The translations under genes and the position numbers were made by a program. From assembly GCA_037576195.1 (NCBI GenBank), contig CM075101.1, forward strand, positions 27,714,001-27,778,000: a stretch of DNA of 64,000 bases, read 5' to 3'. Numbering within the stretch: position 1 is the first letter of the stretch; each line of letters begins with the position of its first letter. The stretch is from Phytoseiulus persimilis. Lineage: Eukaryota > Arthropoda > Arachnida > Mesostigmata > Phytoseiidae. Below the pieces are notes generated by a model. The model was given only the letters and a program-made list of their open reading frames with translations, did no database searches and was not told the DNA's origin. Positions 1 to 14,001 of this stretch are shown here, in pieces.

Positions 1-223
1 TTTCTCTTCTAGTTTGCTTTTGAGAGCCGGCTTCTCTCGACAACAGCGGGCATGGCGGAGAGCCGTCGGTCGGCGAGCCGGCCCATGAGAGAAGCAGAGC
101 CGAGTTTGAAGAGAAAAATAAGGAAAAAAGCTTTCTCACACGACTGGAACTAAAGTATCGATTCAGCCCTCCGTCCGCGCGGCCGCTCGTTCCCTCGCGA
201 GAGGCGGATCAACATCTGGTAGC

Positions 224-240
224 GAGAGAGAGAGAGAGAG
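224..240. repeat. (GA)n microsatellite
   Basis: An uninterrupted run of eight GA units plus G. Confidence 0.9.
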
Positions 241-610
241 CTTCTTCGTCAACTAACGCCAACATCTTTGCTCGTGGACGATGTTGAGTGGAAGTCGAAG
301 TTTCCGGAGAAATGTTAGCCCGGAACCGTTAGGGCTCTCGAGCAACATTGATGTTCCTTGGCGAAATCATGGTCGGTAGTCGGCTGCTCGCCTCGCTACC
401 TGGAGGCAGGTCCGTGCGCACGTCTCCGGGGTCGAGACGGCGCGGCGGCTGCGACCGAATGGTCGCCGTAGTCCTTCGAGCTGTGCTCGTTGTTGTTGTT
501 CCGCCGCCACCGTCGTCATGCTTTTCGTTGTCAGGAGCGAACACGGCCTGGTAAATCAAGGCCAGCCAGAGGAAAAAGTCCGTGTTTGCTGTCAGGCCTG
601 GCTGCATCCA

Positions 611-640
611 GTGTGTGTCCGTGTGCGCGCGCGTGTCTGT
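611..640. repeat. TG/CG alternating purine-pyrimidine run
   Basis: TG and CG dinucleotides alternate, with a pure core at 621-636 (GTGTGCGCGCGCGTGT). Such runs are prone to the left-handed Z form. Confidence 0.75.
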
Positions 641-2574
641 CGGTGTACCTTGTTGTGATGATGCTCGTCTTCTTTTAGAGATGGGAGTTCGCGGTGTCCT
701 CTTCGCTGGAGAGCCTCCTTTCTTCGTGGCCAATAACCCGTGGCGCACTCGGATGATACATAAGACGACCGGACGCTCGGTCGGTCGATCGCCCTACATT
801 CCTCAGGGCGGCGATGTTGGGCCTCGCTGCTGCTGCTTTTTTTTGCCACCGGGCTTCCTCGATCTTTCTCCATCTGCGAGTTTGTCGAGGAGGCGGTCGC
901 TTCTCCAGCCGGCCTGTTCTCTCTGCGTTTTGTTTCAAAATTGCTCGACGTTTCGCAGAGTTCTGCGACGCAGGACTCTGGTTGTTGCTGCCCGCCGCGG
1001 CAACCAACTGACCGAGCGAGCGAGAAGCAGAGCCGCCGACCAGCTCAAGGAGGTTGTCGACGGAAGAATTTATTGCAATCTTCTGCTCGGTCTCCTTCAA
1101 CGGGGCGCTCGTTAGCAGTTTAATATTCGGGAATGAAAGAGGTCGTCGTTGCCGCTGACTCCCCCATCCGAGCAAGCCCACCGACCATCCAGTTCGCCCG
1201 CCCGCGCGCCGGTCGGCCCTATCTATGGCACCGCTCAGGAGAACGAGGCAACTTCCATTCATTGCTGCTGCCAGTTGCCTCCCCCGACCGCCAAGCAGCT
1301 GGACCACCGGTTGGCTGCAGACTCAATTAAACTCTTCGTCGCGTGTTCGGACCTGCCTGCTAGGCTGCCAATCTCCGCCCGTGTTCACCCTCCAGGTCCT
1401 TTTTTAGGCCACACTCGAGGCTTGTGGGACCTACACTCTTGGCCAAACTGCGTGAACTTTACCCCACAGCTCCTGAACGACAGCTCCAGAACTCAAAGCT
1501 ATCGCACGATTTTCTCGTCTGTTCCTCTTGACAGTGTTCGACACAACATCCAAAAACGATTACGCAAATCACGGCGAGTTCCAGCCTGAGTTGGATTGTA
1601 GACGGAAGAAGTCGATTCTTACTCCATTCCCTCTTCGAAGCAACCGGTATGCGGACGCTCCCCCCGTGAACAAATCGTCCTTCCCAGGGTTTTGGAGCTT
1701 GTGAGCGACGAACGAGCGGCAGACAACGAACTCGTTTTCCTTTCCTTCCTTTCTCGGACAAGTCTATCGGTCTCACAATGGTCCGTTAAGCGGGACGCGA
1801 TATCGCCGTCACGAAAAATGCGTTTTGTTAAATATTTTTCCTCCGACTGAGTGACAAGCGCCGGGGGATGCCACACACAATGGGACATTAATGCGAAGCG
1901 AGCAGCGAATGTCTTAATCGCGAGTCTCGAAATCCTCTTTTCTCCGACCGTTTTCTCTACGCCTCGACAAGAAATCGTGTCCGGGAATCCCAGGTACCGT
2001 CGCGTGAAATCGGTTGTGATCAATTTCGATAAAACGGAACTCTGCGATCGGAGCCACGATTCTCTCTGGATCCATCTTCGGCTCCTAAGCGATTCTTTCG
2101 GCAACAAGTCGGACCTTTGTGCTCGAGCCCCGATCCGTTACGTGCAGTAGATTGCGAGAGGCGGGCAGAGTAGTGAGGAAATGCCGAGGGAACCAGGGAA
2201 TTGGTTCCGTGCTCTGTATTTTCACCTTTTACCACGCTCCGCGATGCGTCGGTCTCCGCTTTCTCAATTCCGAGGCCACTAGTTGGGGCGGCGGTAATCC
2301 GCCGCACGCAATTCGAGTTAATACGCAAGTGAGTCACGAATGACATTGTTGACACGCTCTCTGCGAACGTCTTCCGTGGCGTCTCGACATCTTCCGCGAT
2401 ATCGCGGGGAGCATCGACGACGAAATCCCGCAGGAATGGAATGAGGAATCGCTCACAGTTCCGGTGTCCAATGGATCCTGCTTTTTTCTCTTCTTCCTCT
2501 AGTTCCTGTGTCTGCTCGCTCGTTTGACAACGTCATGTTGTCCCCGCAAGAAATCGGATCCAATCGATAGCGTC

Positions 2575-2600
2575 GCCCGCCCGCCTGCCTGCCCGCTCGC
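2575..2600. repeat. (GCCC/GCCT)n tetranucleotide patch
   Basis: An imperfect tetranucleotide array of GCCC and GCCT units. Confidence 0.75.
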
Positions 2601-4743
2601 TGGTCCGTTTTTCGGCGCGCTGTAGAAAACTATTCCAGAGTCCAATCTACAGATCGAACACGAGCCACCAATCTCCTGCATTCCGCCTTTCCGTCCCTCC
2701 CGGGGCGTCGGATCGACCAGGGTCCGGGAAGTTCGGTTTAGCCGCCCTCGAAGCCAGGCGCAGGGTTACAAGTCTGGAACTTCGTCACCAAGGTTTCGTG
2801 AAGCCGAACGTTGTTCGTTGCAGGAGCTCGTCTTTGGGAATGATCCTCTCGATCGAGCTCGGATCCCGCAGCGTCATAATGGAAGTATTCTCTGATGGCT
2901 GTCTTGCGTTTCAAGCTCAGACCGGTCTCCCCAGCACCCACCGTGGCCCACCGAGATCCTTAATTGGCCGACGAGCGCCTCGGCGACTGAGCGAGCGGTT
3001 CATCTGTTGAGAACCGGTCCAGTTCGAGGCTCGAGCGTGCCGGTGAACGTGAACGGGGCGGATCGGACTTGATTCGTTCGTTTGGGTGCAAAATCGGAGC
3101 GCCCGGTGCCCGGTCCGGGCCGCCCGGCGTTCGGAACGTCCGAGCAGTTCGCCCCGGAGCCCGAGCCCACTTTCGGGTCCAGTACTCGACGCGGGGTCGG
3201 AACGCGCATTTAATCTCTCTTCCTACTGCTCAGAGATGGATTGCGCTTCGTGCTCGGCGGACCAAAAAGGTTCGGGAATTGTTAACTGGGACGTCTTCCT
3301 GTCTATCGTGAGGAGAGGATCGAGGGAGGGTGTCAACAGTATCAGAGAGATCAACAGCGGCTGCGACAACGGCAATAACTTGCTCGAGGAGGGCAGCCAA
3401 ACACGTGCCCTGTAAGGGGCTGACACGGAGACACAAAATGCAGATAGCGAGCACCAGCGACGACGTTGAGGCGGGACCCCCATCGAAAACTCTAACTGGC
3501 TGGCAAGAAAGTTAAGAAGCCGCGGGTTAGGCTGGGTGGTCGTGATGCATTGCTGCCGCTGTTGAATAAATTTCGCATTAAATCCGCATGAACGCTTGCC
3601 TGAGGAACAAAACGACGACCGCGGCTGCGACAACAACCGCGACGAACGACGTCGACTACGTGAGCAGAGGATGAACAAAGACGTTTTTTTCCATGACGAG
3701 TACGCCCGCTCTTCCTTTGCGCCGCTCCGGCTGAGCCTCGACCGCACGTCACGGTTGCAACGAGCACTCGTACGATCCGTCATCATCTGGAAATAATCTC
3801 CTCGTCTCAAGCACTTGCGGATCCCTCGAATCGTACGTTACCATCCGGGTGTTTATCCCTGCTCGGACGTTGTCCCGATCACGGCTGATAATAACGTGAT
3901 TGAAGAATGACCGTTTCTCTGGCGGCGGAACTTGTCAAGATAGAGCGCTACATTGAATAGTGGTCTACCTGCCTGCCCACTCGGCCTGCTCACAAACACT
4001 CGCAGGCATGAACGTACATCCCATTGAATAGAGTACGTAGTTCACTTTCGGAGGAAACGAGCACTTCATCCGGATCGTGAGCCTCATCGTAATGAGAGAT
4101 GAGCGAGCTCGTCGCCGCGCGGGCAACCGCTGCCGTACGACCGTTTGTGGGTTTGCTCACATCACGCGGTTTCCTCTTCGAACCCGCTAATGTCTCATGA
4201 TGACAACTGCGGTCATAAAAGCTCGAAAAGGATTTGTTGGCCAGCCCCCATAGCCAAGGGCGGCCCTCGTACCGAGTAGTAGCCAAGTGCCCCATTCCCG
4301 CCCGAACAGAGAAGTACCAGCGCGTCTTTCTGAGGCCAGCCGGAAGTGTGCTGAATTTGAAGCCTGGAATCACGGCGGCGGCCGGGTGAATTGCTCCACC
4401 GACGGTGAGATCCCGGGGAAATCGGACGAGCAGTCGGCAAGCGAGCAAAATTGTCTGCAGCGAGCCGACGGATAACACGCAAATAATGGCACGGAAAAAA
4501 ACTGAACTGAATAGGCTGAGGGCGTTACTGATTCTCTCCTCCCAGAACGCAGCGGCGGCGGTGGCATCAACACCAACAAACGTTGGCGAGCACATAGTAA
4601 TGACCCGCCTTCACGACCTTGACGCGGAGACAGAGAGCCACTCAGCGAACGGTCAAGTGAGCGCGAGAGGGAGCGAGCGAGCGCGCGAGTTGGTTCACAT
4701 CGTGATTAATGTTGAATACATGAATTCCATCAAGCTGCAAATG

Positions 4744-4765
4744 CGGTCGGTCGGTCGGTCGGTCG
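4744..4765. repeat. (CGGT)n microsatellite
   Basis: Five perfect CGGT units plus CG, followed by two CCCG-like units. Confidence 0.95.
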
Positions 4766-6604
4766 CCCGCCCGCTCGACGCTCGCTGTTCTCGTCGACGT
4801 TCGGTCTATCGCCGGAGTTAACTAACCTCGCCCACTCACGAGAACGGAAGACGAAGTCACGGTGAATATCCTCACGAGATCTCCACCGATCGTCGGTAGG
4901 ATCGACGGACGCGCAAGCGAACGACGCTCGCTCGTTTGTTATCTCGCCATGGCCCGGTCCAGGTCTTATCTGTCAGTTGGACACACGTCAGGTGTAAAGG
5001 CTGCTAGCGGGCTCCCAAATTACGCTGGCTTGGCGACCGAGGCCAGCAAAACTGCTGTTTGACCGCTCTTATCCAGCTCGTCAACGGACTTCATTCTGTT
5101 TTTGTGGAGCTCGTGAGACCGGCAACCGTCATCGTTCACGGCCCCGATAGTCTTGAGCGAGAACAGCCACTTCCCAACGCGGTATGTTAACGCTTTCCGG
5201 GTCGAATGAACTCGGAACAGATGACCGCTCCGATACTGGTAGGATTTGTGTCAAAGTCAAACTCAGAGTTTCAGTGGACAGAATCTGAGAAGTGATTTAT
5301 GGAGCTTCGGTTGAATGAGTTCATCTTTCCGCTCGAGAGATTCATACACCGCGCCGCGAGCTCGTTCGAAAGGGAACTGACGCTGCAACACAGTATCTTC
5401 AAGTTGACAAAGTGGCTCGATTCCTGACAAGTGAATCCCGTCATTCAACGGAGCCGACGTCGTGATGATTCCCTAGCGGAGGAGGATGCTCGTGCCACGG
5501 AGGGATTGTGTAACTCGGATGGGGCTTTAGCTCCATCGGGCTCATAGTTAAGGGGCTGATCCTGAGTCAGCGAGGTCGCTGTAATAGTTGCGCTGGTAGA
5601 TTTGTAGCCGAGCCGAACTGCTGACGGGGCGGGGAGCTTCCGTGGTCGTATAAAACAAACTGATAACAGCGTGCCGCCACCTCGGCCTGAACACGACTTC
5701 TCGTATCCCGCCGCCCTGGTGTTGTTTCGGGAGTCCCCAGCTCCACCAAGTGGGAGGGCTCCCCCATGTCGGCCAGATTAACTCACTCGGGCTGGCTGGT
5801 CGTTTCTCGGTCGAGTTAGCTTCCCGCCCCCTCTCTTTGCTGGCGGCTTCGGTGCGATGTCCGCTCAGACGATCGCTCACGCTTCTCCCTCTATCGCAGC
5901 CGGAATTTTCGGAAATCTTCTCCACCGAAAATGGCCGCCGATCGGCCGTCGAAAGGACACGATCCGGCTCGTTCGCTTCGCGATGCAGCCGCGTTGGATT
6001 CATAAGTGGAAACGCTCGGCGTGGGACCATGCTTGCATTTAATAGCTATTCGTAATAGTATCATCTTCCACGTATCCGCGATATACAAAACACGTGGGCG
6101 AAATGTTCTCACTCGATCCGACGGCGGCGAAATCTGTTCTGGCACAGAACTCCTGTCGGCCGATTTCAGCCGAACGAATGAAGTTTCCGTCGGTCGGATT
6201 CCGCGTTGCACTCTCCCCGGTTCGAGATGTTTCTCAATATTCTCGCGATGGGCGTCGTTGATTGCGAGAATTCGAGCACTTGAAGTGGCGCGCTCGTCTG
6301 TTTGCGGAAGTCTTCCGCATGTTTTCAGTCGGAAAACGCGAATCCTTGTCCCTGGATGAATGGATACGTTAAGAGCAGTGCACGTTCGGTCTCTGCTTGC
6401 TTAGTTTGATTGGTCGGCCGCTCCTTCGCCCAACCGAGGACCGGTAAGTGGGTATTCAAGTCAAGGGGCGAGCGCGGGCCTCATCGTCGAACAGACGGAC
6501 GCGGGGGCGTGCGCCCAAGAGGAAAAGGCTTTTGTTTCCGGAGCGAGCAAACGAAATTCATTCAATTAGTGAAAATAGATGTTACTTACTCTTGAGCCTT
6601 TTCG

Positions 6605-6619
6605 CCGGCCGGCCGGCCG
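6605..6619. repeat. (CCGG)n microsatellite
   Basis: Nearly four self-complementary CCGG units. Confidence 0.85.
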
Positions 6620-8306
6620 ACTGCCTGACTCGTTCGCGTGGCCGGCGGATCTCATTTGAGCTCATAGGCTGCCCCAACGGACCGAGCGACCACTCGTCCG
6701 CGGCTGGTGATCAATGGAAAAAAACGTGGCTTGCAGGTTTCACCCGAGAATAAATTACCCCCGCGACCGCGTCTGCGAGCACTGTCCGTTCGTCTGTCGG
6801 TGCGAGGGAGGCTCCTTGCAGTCGAACTGTTCTGCCCAACCGGGAAATCGTTACATCAGCAGCAATAGTTCATTTGATAATTCATTAGCTCATCTATCAG
6901 CTCATACAACTTGGAGCTCCCAGCCGGGGTCTTCAAGCAGAGTTTGTTTTCCCGCGGCCTCATGGCGCCCTCACGATCCGTCAATCCATTCATATACCTT
7001 TCGATGAAATCCCTCATTTAACTTGTGGTTTTGTCGCTCACCCGGTCGGAGTGTTGTTCTTTTGTCTTGATGACTTATCTGATTGACCACCACAATAACG
7101 ATGAACGAACGGCTCTGTTCCCATCGACGCCGAATCGGAAAACAAGCCATGACGTCGTCGGTCAGCCAGTTGAGCAATAATCAACCGGGGACCTGAACGA
7201 AATCTGTATCGGCTGCATCAATCTGCAGCTGATCACCTATTGGACGAGAACACACGGGCGCATTTAAGTCCCCACAGACGCGTTTCCCAGCTACGCCGCT
7301 GCGGGATCAACCAGAATGAACGATTGTTTTGTTCTAATGGCCGCTAGGTTCGTCGGCGGCCACCGAGAGAAGTTGAGCCAAAGATCGCCGGGCGGCGTTC
7401 CCGGAGCTCCCGTCCGCCCTTTTCGAAAAACATCGAGAGTTCCCCACGACAACAACTCGGCCAATGTCTGGTCGTGTCAGATTCTGCCGGCTCGTATTCA
7501 TGAAGCTCACCAATCGAGCTTGTACTTACATCAACTCGATAAACCTAATCCCACCTGACGTTCTCGTAGTTGATATTGGTGCTGCTAATTAAACTCGTTC
7601 AGATTGTAATCAACCCGGAGATGCAAACTAATGTTGCAGAATATCGAACGGAACCTCGAACGACAATGGCTGAGTGCACTTCCGTCCTCGCCGCTCCCCT
7701 CCGAGGGCGTCTTGTAGCCTGTGTAATCGATGTAGGCGTCGTTTCCAGGTTGAGCCTTGACTTCTCGCTCGATCTGAGCGGCGCGCTTCTTTGCCCTCCG
7801 GGCCGCTATCGAGAACGGCTCGCTCGATCCACTAGGTCTACTTTCTTGCTCGGGTGCATACAAGCCTACTATGGATAGACCTTGTCGTGGATTACTCACG
7901 GCAATAGCACAGTGGCGAGCGCGTCGGCAGTGGTAACTACTGGCCAGATAGCAGCACGTAAGCAAAGAAACCTTCGGAGCTGGTCGAGTGGGCAGACAGA
8001 GATCTCCACGGCGAGGACTACCACCACTCCCAGCAACGAGAACATGACTCAGATGCTCCCGAGGCGTCCAGCGGGGATTTGTACGTAGGCTGGTTGACTG
8101 GCCGCAGGGAGGGGAAGAGGTTATCTCGAGACAGCGGGCGAACCAACGAAGGGGTGGGCAGGCGGCGAATAGTATGGCGGCGGTCGAGCTTCGTGCGCTG
8201 TGAGAGATACGCCTGCCTTGAAGGGACCCCTGCCGCCGCCACCAGCGTCGCCGCCGCTGCCAACCATTCTGAGGGCTAATGATCGTTTTACAGCGATAAT
8301 ATTCGC

Positions 8307-8352
8307 GCCCGCCCGCCCGCTCGTCGGTCCGTCCGTCCATCCATCCGTCCGC
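8307..8352. repeat. Compound (GCCC)n - (GTCC/ATCC)n repeat
   Basis: A GCCC array is followed, after a short spacer, by mixed GTCC and ATCC units. In the minus orientation it reads as GGAC/GGAT and contributes to a long minus-strand frame. Confidence 0.85.
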
Positions 8353-8830
8353 CTGTGTTGGACGTAGGTGGCTAGGAATCAACGGGATGGTGGTAGTTGT
8401 AGCGACCGCGGCAACTCTGCCCAACGAGGTAGGTGTTGCTCGGAGCCGCTCGGATAGACCCTTGACGTTGTCGTCTCTGGCGTCGTTATCGCTTTCGAGG
8501 CGGTTTTAAGTACACGACCGAGTAAACGAACTCTGGACATGCGCAACGGGCGATACCCCACAGTTAGGGTTGATATTGAGCCAACGAACCCCTCTGCTGG
8601 TTGTGGTGGCTGGCTGGCGAGCGAGCTGCTCTCGTGCTTGCCAGCAGAACTAAGGTAAGAAAGTGCGAAAGAAAGCAATCACCATCGCAGATAGATTCGC
8701 GGCGGTGAAGCTCAAGGAAGAAGCGCTGCTCGTCGTCTTCCAGATGTGACGTGTGACTGGCATTTAACGAGATTGATCGCTGGGATCGCTCAACGGTCAC
8801 CCGAACCTAGCCTTGACAAACCATGTCTTT

Positions 8831-8870
8831 CCCTCCCTCCCTCCATCCATCCATCTATCTGACTGACTGC
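8831..8870. repeat. Compound (CTCC)n-(ATCC)n-(ATCT)n-(GACT)n repeat
   Basis: Successive tetranucleotide units change by one base at a time (CCCT, ATCC, ATCT, GACT), as expected from a mutating slippage array. Confidence 0.85.
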
Positions 8871-10190
8871 TATCTCTCTCTTTCTTGGCGTCGTCGTCTC
8901 CTGACTCGATTTCGGAGTTCCAGGCAAGGGATAGTAAGGTGCGGGTGCTCAACACCCAACATGTGACCAGCCGAATGTCAGAGCCTCACCGGGAGAGTTT
9001 AGGGTCTGAAACGGTTCCGCGTCGTCGGGGCTCCGGTTTCGAACAGATTTTCTTGTTGTAAAACCGGCCAAAAATATTCCCGCTAAGCCGAGTGTAAAAA
9101 AGAGCGACGTCGGCCCGAACGAATGGCAACAAATGGGCGCGAGGGTCGAAAACATGAAGGGGTTCGGGTGACGATTCTCGAGCCGGTCAGCGGGCGCCGC
9201 CGGGTTGAGGGATCGGTCTCACTGTTCAGGCAAAGGTGCTGCCAGAAAGTCGCAACTCTTCTGAAGTCGCTCTGAAGGGGAGAGGGGTCCCCACGCAGCG
9301 GTTCCCATGTAGCTGGATGAGGGCAGGGACAGCGCTGATTGTTGTTTTCGCTGGCTGGACAATCGATATGGGACTCGTTCACTCGAGGGGAATCCTCTCA
9401 CCGCTCTGTGATTGTGGAAATCGCCTGCAAGACCGAGCCCAATAGTTGCCCCAACGCTCGCCGCTCTGAAACAGGACCCGAATCGGGGGAGGGCCGGAAT
9501 CCTCATCTCTGGAAGCGAGATGGAGTGACATGTCCATACGGTTGTCCAGAGCCAGCGCAACACGGCTCTCGTTTCGTGGCAAGCATGCACCCGGTTTATG
9601 GAGGGTGGACGCGCATCAGAGGGAATGAGACGAGCGCGTTCGCTGGAGGGCCTTGCTGATGAATCCCACTATCTTCCTCACACTTCGCCCAGGGCAGGTG
9701 GCTGTGGGTGACATTCCGTTCGAATCACAGCAGCGCCTGTAGCCGACCCCGCACCACCCCGACAGGTCTTTCCCCACAGCTCCAAGCGCTGCCACAACGA
9801 GTTCCAGTCCAACCGGCCATTCCAACACGAAAGAGCCGCCGCTCGAAGACCGAACCGTCCGGCCGCCTTTTTCTCCCTGGCCGGAGAAGCGAATGTATCG
9901 GGATTTCAGCAGCTCAATCCCGCGACTGGGCCTCATCCGGTAACTCGTTTCTGGCCCGTGAATATCCGCCCGCTGTCTATTTCTCAGCGATGCGCGATTC
10001 CATGGGACTGGCGTCTAAGCGCGCGAACGGGCCGTTCGATTGTCTGTTTGGCTCGATAGTTAGCCACTTTGCTCGACCTGCCTTGGCACAGGAGCTCTTC
10101 ATGGCTATCGTCAAGGGCTTCTTGACGTGATGACCTGGTGCGGTGCTCTGAACTCGGAGCCGTCCCCATCCTGTCCTGTAACCGGGCAAA

Positions 10191-10206
10191 CGACCGACCG
10201 ACCGAC
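10191..10206. repeat. (CGAC)n microsatellite
   Basis: Four perfect CGAC units; the same unit occurs at 20535 and 52903. Confidence 0.9.
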
Positions 10207-12463
10207 GGAGCGGCAGAATGAAGTGCTGCCAGTGAGCTTACTGCTGGCTCAGTTATTCTCAGGCTTATATATCAAGTTGTTGAATTATTCGATAGCCGGC
10301 TGAAGATACAACCCGTGGTTGGTCGTTGTCGTCGCCATCCAAGAATGCCGACAGGAAGGAGGAGGCTCAGGAACGACGCCGACGCTCATCAATTACGAGA
10401 CGGCGGTTGGAATGAAGGAAGCGCCCGGGCGGTCGGGGAGCTAAAAAATTCATTAGGACTCCCACCGACCATGAGCCACCACTCACTTCCCCATCCACTC
10501 CAAGCTCGCAGTCACTGTTTGGAGACGTTCTCGACGTCCCCGCTTCGACCCTCCCCTCGGAGCCGTCGACAATGTTGTCCTCGAACTCCTCTCCCATCTC
10601 ACGTTCTGGACTTCCTGTGGCGTACGTTTCTCCTTTGCTCTACTGGCAAGCGGGGGAGGGGGCACCTTTGCCAGCAACGTCCTCGGGGAGAACGGGCGGC
10701 GGCAAGAAAAGCGGGAGAATGGAAGAGGATTGGCCCGTTAGAAAACTACAGACAGAGGGAACAACTCAATTGATGCAGTGCACGGAGACTTGCTCACAGT
10801 TGTTCCAGCTGCCACATCGGCGGGGGAAGACAACGCGCCCAAAGTCGTCGGCGGTGGCGACTTGTGTATCGGTCGCAGGAAGCGAACGGAAACTATATCC
10901 GAGACCACGGCGAGTGGCTGCTGAATGTGACAAAACGTTCCGCCGTCCCTCCGCGGAGACCAGGAACGGAAACAGGCGTGGAACGGGACGGGATTACTTT
11001 CGGCAATAGTCGAGGGGCTCCGAGAATGAATTCCCCGACCTGGGGAGCCCCCCTCCCCCGACCCGACGTCTCGGGGGAGCGAGCGGCGGGGGCTTTACCC
11101 CATAGCTCCGATTCCTCTATGCATGTAAGCTACTTTGTCTTGTGACACGTGTGCTCGGAGTTCAATCTTACCTCTCTGTCCATGCATGCCCGGTGTTAGC
11201 GAGAGGTTCCTCTTCTCGACGAAGGGTTAGGACATGACAATAAGATGGAGAGCGCAGGGAAGAAAACGCGGAGCGGGAGAGTGAGCAGATGGGCGCGAAG
11301 GATGTTGAAGATTTGTTCAATGGTGAAAAAAAGAAGCTTAGGAAAACTTATTGGAATCCACCGCAAAGCCGCTTTCTCCATCCCTTTTTTGCGGTCAATA
11401 AGCTTGTCGAACCCTTCTCCGGGGGAGAATCACACGGCAGCGGAGAGTCCAGAGACAAGAAGTACAACCGAGCGGGCACGAGTGCCTAGGGCCCGGTAAT
11501 ACCACCGCCAGGTAACGCTGAGAATGGGTGTTGAAGAGCAGCAGCTTGGAAGAAGAAGCGAGCTCGCTGAGTTTGCAGCTAATAGGATTGTAGCCTAATT
11601 AGGCTGACTGCTTCCCTCCCCAATCAATAGTGCGGACGGGGGAGCGGCTCTCTTGGAGAGACGATGAAGCAGAATAAAAATTTGCCTCGACCTCGGCTCG
11701 GATTCTCCAAGTTCTGTGCGAGAACTTCTGCTCGCGAGAGTCGTTGGGAGCGCGCCGCTCGGAACCGCTTCGAAGTGGTTTCGATCGCGGCTCAATCGTG
11801 ACCGAATGTTGGGAGTTTTTTTTTCTCTGCGGACATCGCATGATGGCGCAGTTCCGTGCAGAACCGCTCGCGTATAACGAGAGTTTTTCCCGCCCTTGGG
11901 TCGTCTCTCACTGAGTCCTCACCGGAATCGAGCGAGCTGACTGTGCAAAGGTCAACACAATTGATGTTGACCGACCGGAATCTAGTTAACCAGTCTCTTC
12001 AGGATTTCTCGTTTCATTTCTCGCGAACCAGCGGTGTTTTTGTAGAAGTAGCTCCGACCTATCTCCGATAGTCGACCAGCATCCACGCGGGCTAGGCGTT
12101 ATGATCTCCCTCGCTTTTCTCCTCCTCGATAGTCTGCTCCTCTTCCCCATCCTGTCGTTCCGTGGGGGCGGACCAAGGAAGCGACAGAAGGATTTGCCGG
12201 TCACAGAGAACGCGCGCGATCGTTGGGACGGGGAGGAAGAGCGCTATATGGATTCTCGAATGTCGGTCCGTTCCGACGGGAAGTCAGAGGGCAGACAAGA
12301 AGAAGAGGAGGGAGAGATAGAAAAATGAAGAAATGAAATAATCGATTCTGTCTCCCTCGACTGAGCAAGCAGGCCGCGGCACGCTCTCAGTGATCGCGGA
12401 ACGCTGGAAGCACTTCTGCGGGGAAGCAGCTCGTTGCGGGAGAGAAAATTTGTAGGGGTTTCC

Positions 12464-12520
12464 GAGGGAGAGAGAGAAAGAGAGCTGAAGAGAGAGAGAG
12501 AGATAGAGAAGGAAAAGAGG
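12464..12520. repeat. GA-rich polypurine tract
   Basis: Almost pure purine on the + strand with GAGAGA blocks, set in a longer purine-rich stretch from about 12434 to 12640. The pyrimidine-rich complement lacks stops, which yields an artefactual long minus-strand frame. Confidence 0.9.
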
Positions 12521-13984
12521 GGCTCCGCGGAAAGGGACGTAAGACGCAGATGTGAGAACAGGACAGGCCGGAGCCCAAGAAGGAGCGGGATGTTCGAGGA
12601 AGGAGGAAGAGAGGAGCTGCGGACGGGGGCCGGGGAGAGAGCTGCCCGGGCCCAGGGTTTGACTTTGATGACAAATCGAGAAATTGCGGGGGTTCGTTTT
12701 TTGCCACTATCTCGATGGACGGACTGGCAGACGGACGAAAGAAAGAACGAGCGGATTCGCACGTACTGAATCGATTTTCGTTGACGCCAGTAAGTCTTGT
12801 ATCTATGAATGTTTGTCTGTACAGAGGCGGGAGAGAAGTACAAGGATGAATTTGCGGAGTGGAAGCTTCTCTCCTTCCCCCTATTGTTCGAGCCCCGTTG
12901 TCCTGAGGCTGAGCGAGCCTCGCAGAGCCGCGGCCAGTGAACGGTATAATTATAGATCGGGCTCGACTTGGATTTGAGTTGTTTGCAGGCCGGCGGGCCG
13001 GCCCGCCCGTTCGCCCGTCCGGCGTCTGCCTATTTCCGCCGCCGTCCTCGGTAGAGGTTGTTCTGTCGATACAGGGAGCGGGCCGTTGCAGAGGCTCGCC
13101 GAGGAACTCTTTTCTGACTTCAGCGGCGTTGCAATCCGCTGCGGCCGCTGATTCTCGCCCGCAGAGGCCTGTGGCGCTTCTTCGGCAAACGAGGAGGAGG
13201 AAAGGAAGAAGAGAGACCCACAGGAAGGCACAGCGAGATTGGTGCGACGAAAAGGCGGGGAGTGAGCCCGAAGACCCGGGAGCCGATGGTGAGCAGGCCA
13301 AAGGAACGAAGCACCGACTGAGGGTCTTCGAGAGACCGTTGCTTGATGAGACGGAAGCCTATTTCCACATACATCAACTGAGTTCGCGATGCTCTTGTTT
13401 GCACTGCTGTTACTATCTGAAGCATCCGTTGCAGCGATAGCGCTGGAACGCCGACAGAGGAAGAACATTCCTGCGGAGCTCAGCCTGCTCGACGAGTGTG
13501 GTGGACGAGGAGGACAGAAACTCGCGGAAGACCGGGGGAGGGGGGTTCAGTGGGAAGGTATCAGGAGGATGGAAATAGATGACGGTGTCGCCGGAGTAGA
13601 CTTCCGGGAGAGGAACTGGAGGGAAGCGAGATCGAGGAGAACAAGACAGAAAAACAAGGGTGGAGAGTCAGATGAGCCTAATGTGATTAGCCGAACCTTC
13701 CCGCTGTGCCAGTTTACAACCCTTAGAGTTTCATTTATATACATATAGTGTGCCCGGCGGCCACCATTTGCTGCTTCCTTGATGGATTGTCCATCCGGTC
13801 AGCCCGCTACCTCGCTAACAACGCAACTCGTGCTGTCGACGTGGTTTTCCTCGATGTCAAGCTCCTCTGGTGCCGCGGGATCTAGAGAACTGTTCTCCTT
13901 ATCTCCCCGAGAATCTCGGAAGGAAGCTCGAGGTCGAAAGCACATTTTCCGTGACTTCAGCAGGACTCCGGGAGGGGTATCACC

Positions 13985-14001
13985 GAGAGAGAGAGAGAGA
14001 G
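13985..14001. repeat. (GA)n microsatellite
   Basis: Eight GA units plus G. Confidence 0.9.

Larger units (their letters stand above)
1..8306. other. Non-coding stretch, no recognisable gene
   Basis: I see no exon that I can assign to a family. The open frames here are short and overlap on both strands. Contents: a GA run at 224-240, an alternating TG/CG run at 611-640, a GCCC/GCCT patch at 2575-2600, (CGGT)n at 4744-4765 and (CCGG)n at 6605-6619. A minus-strand frame ending at 7585 reads through about 7905 with a charged, protein-like tail (see findings) but lacks a good acceptor. The stretch is either Mxd intron or intergenic DNA. Confidence 0.6.

Noticed and set aside
12387-13301. 304-codon minus-strand open frame
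   Set aside because: It begins at TTG, and much of its length is the pyrimidine-rich complement of a GA-rich tract, which lacks stop codons. The product is mostly Ser/Pro/Leu with no domain.
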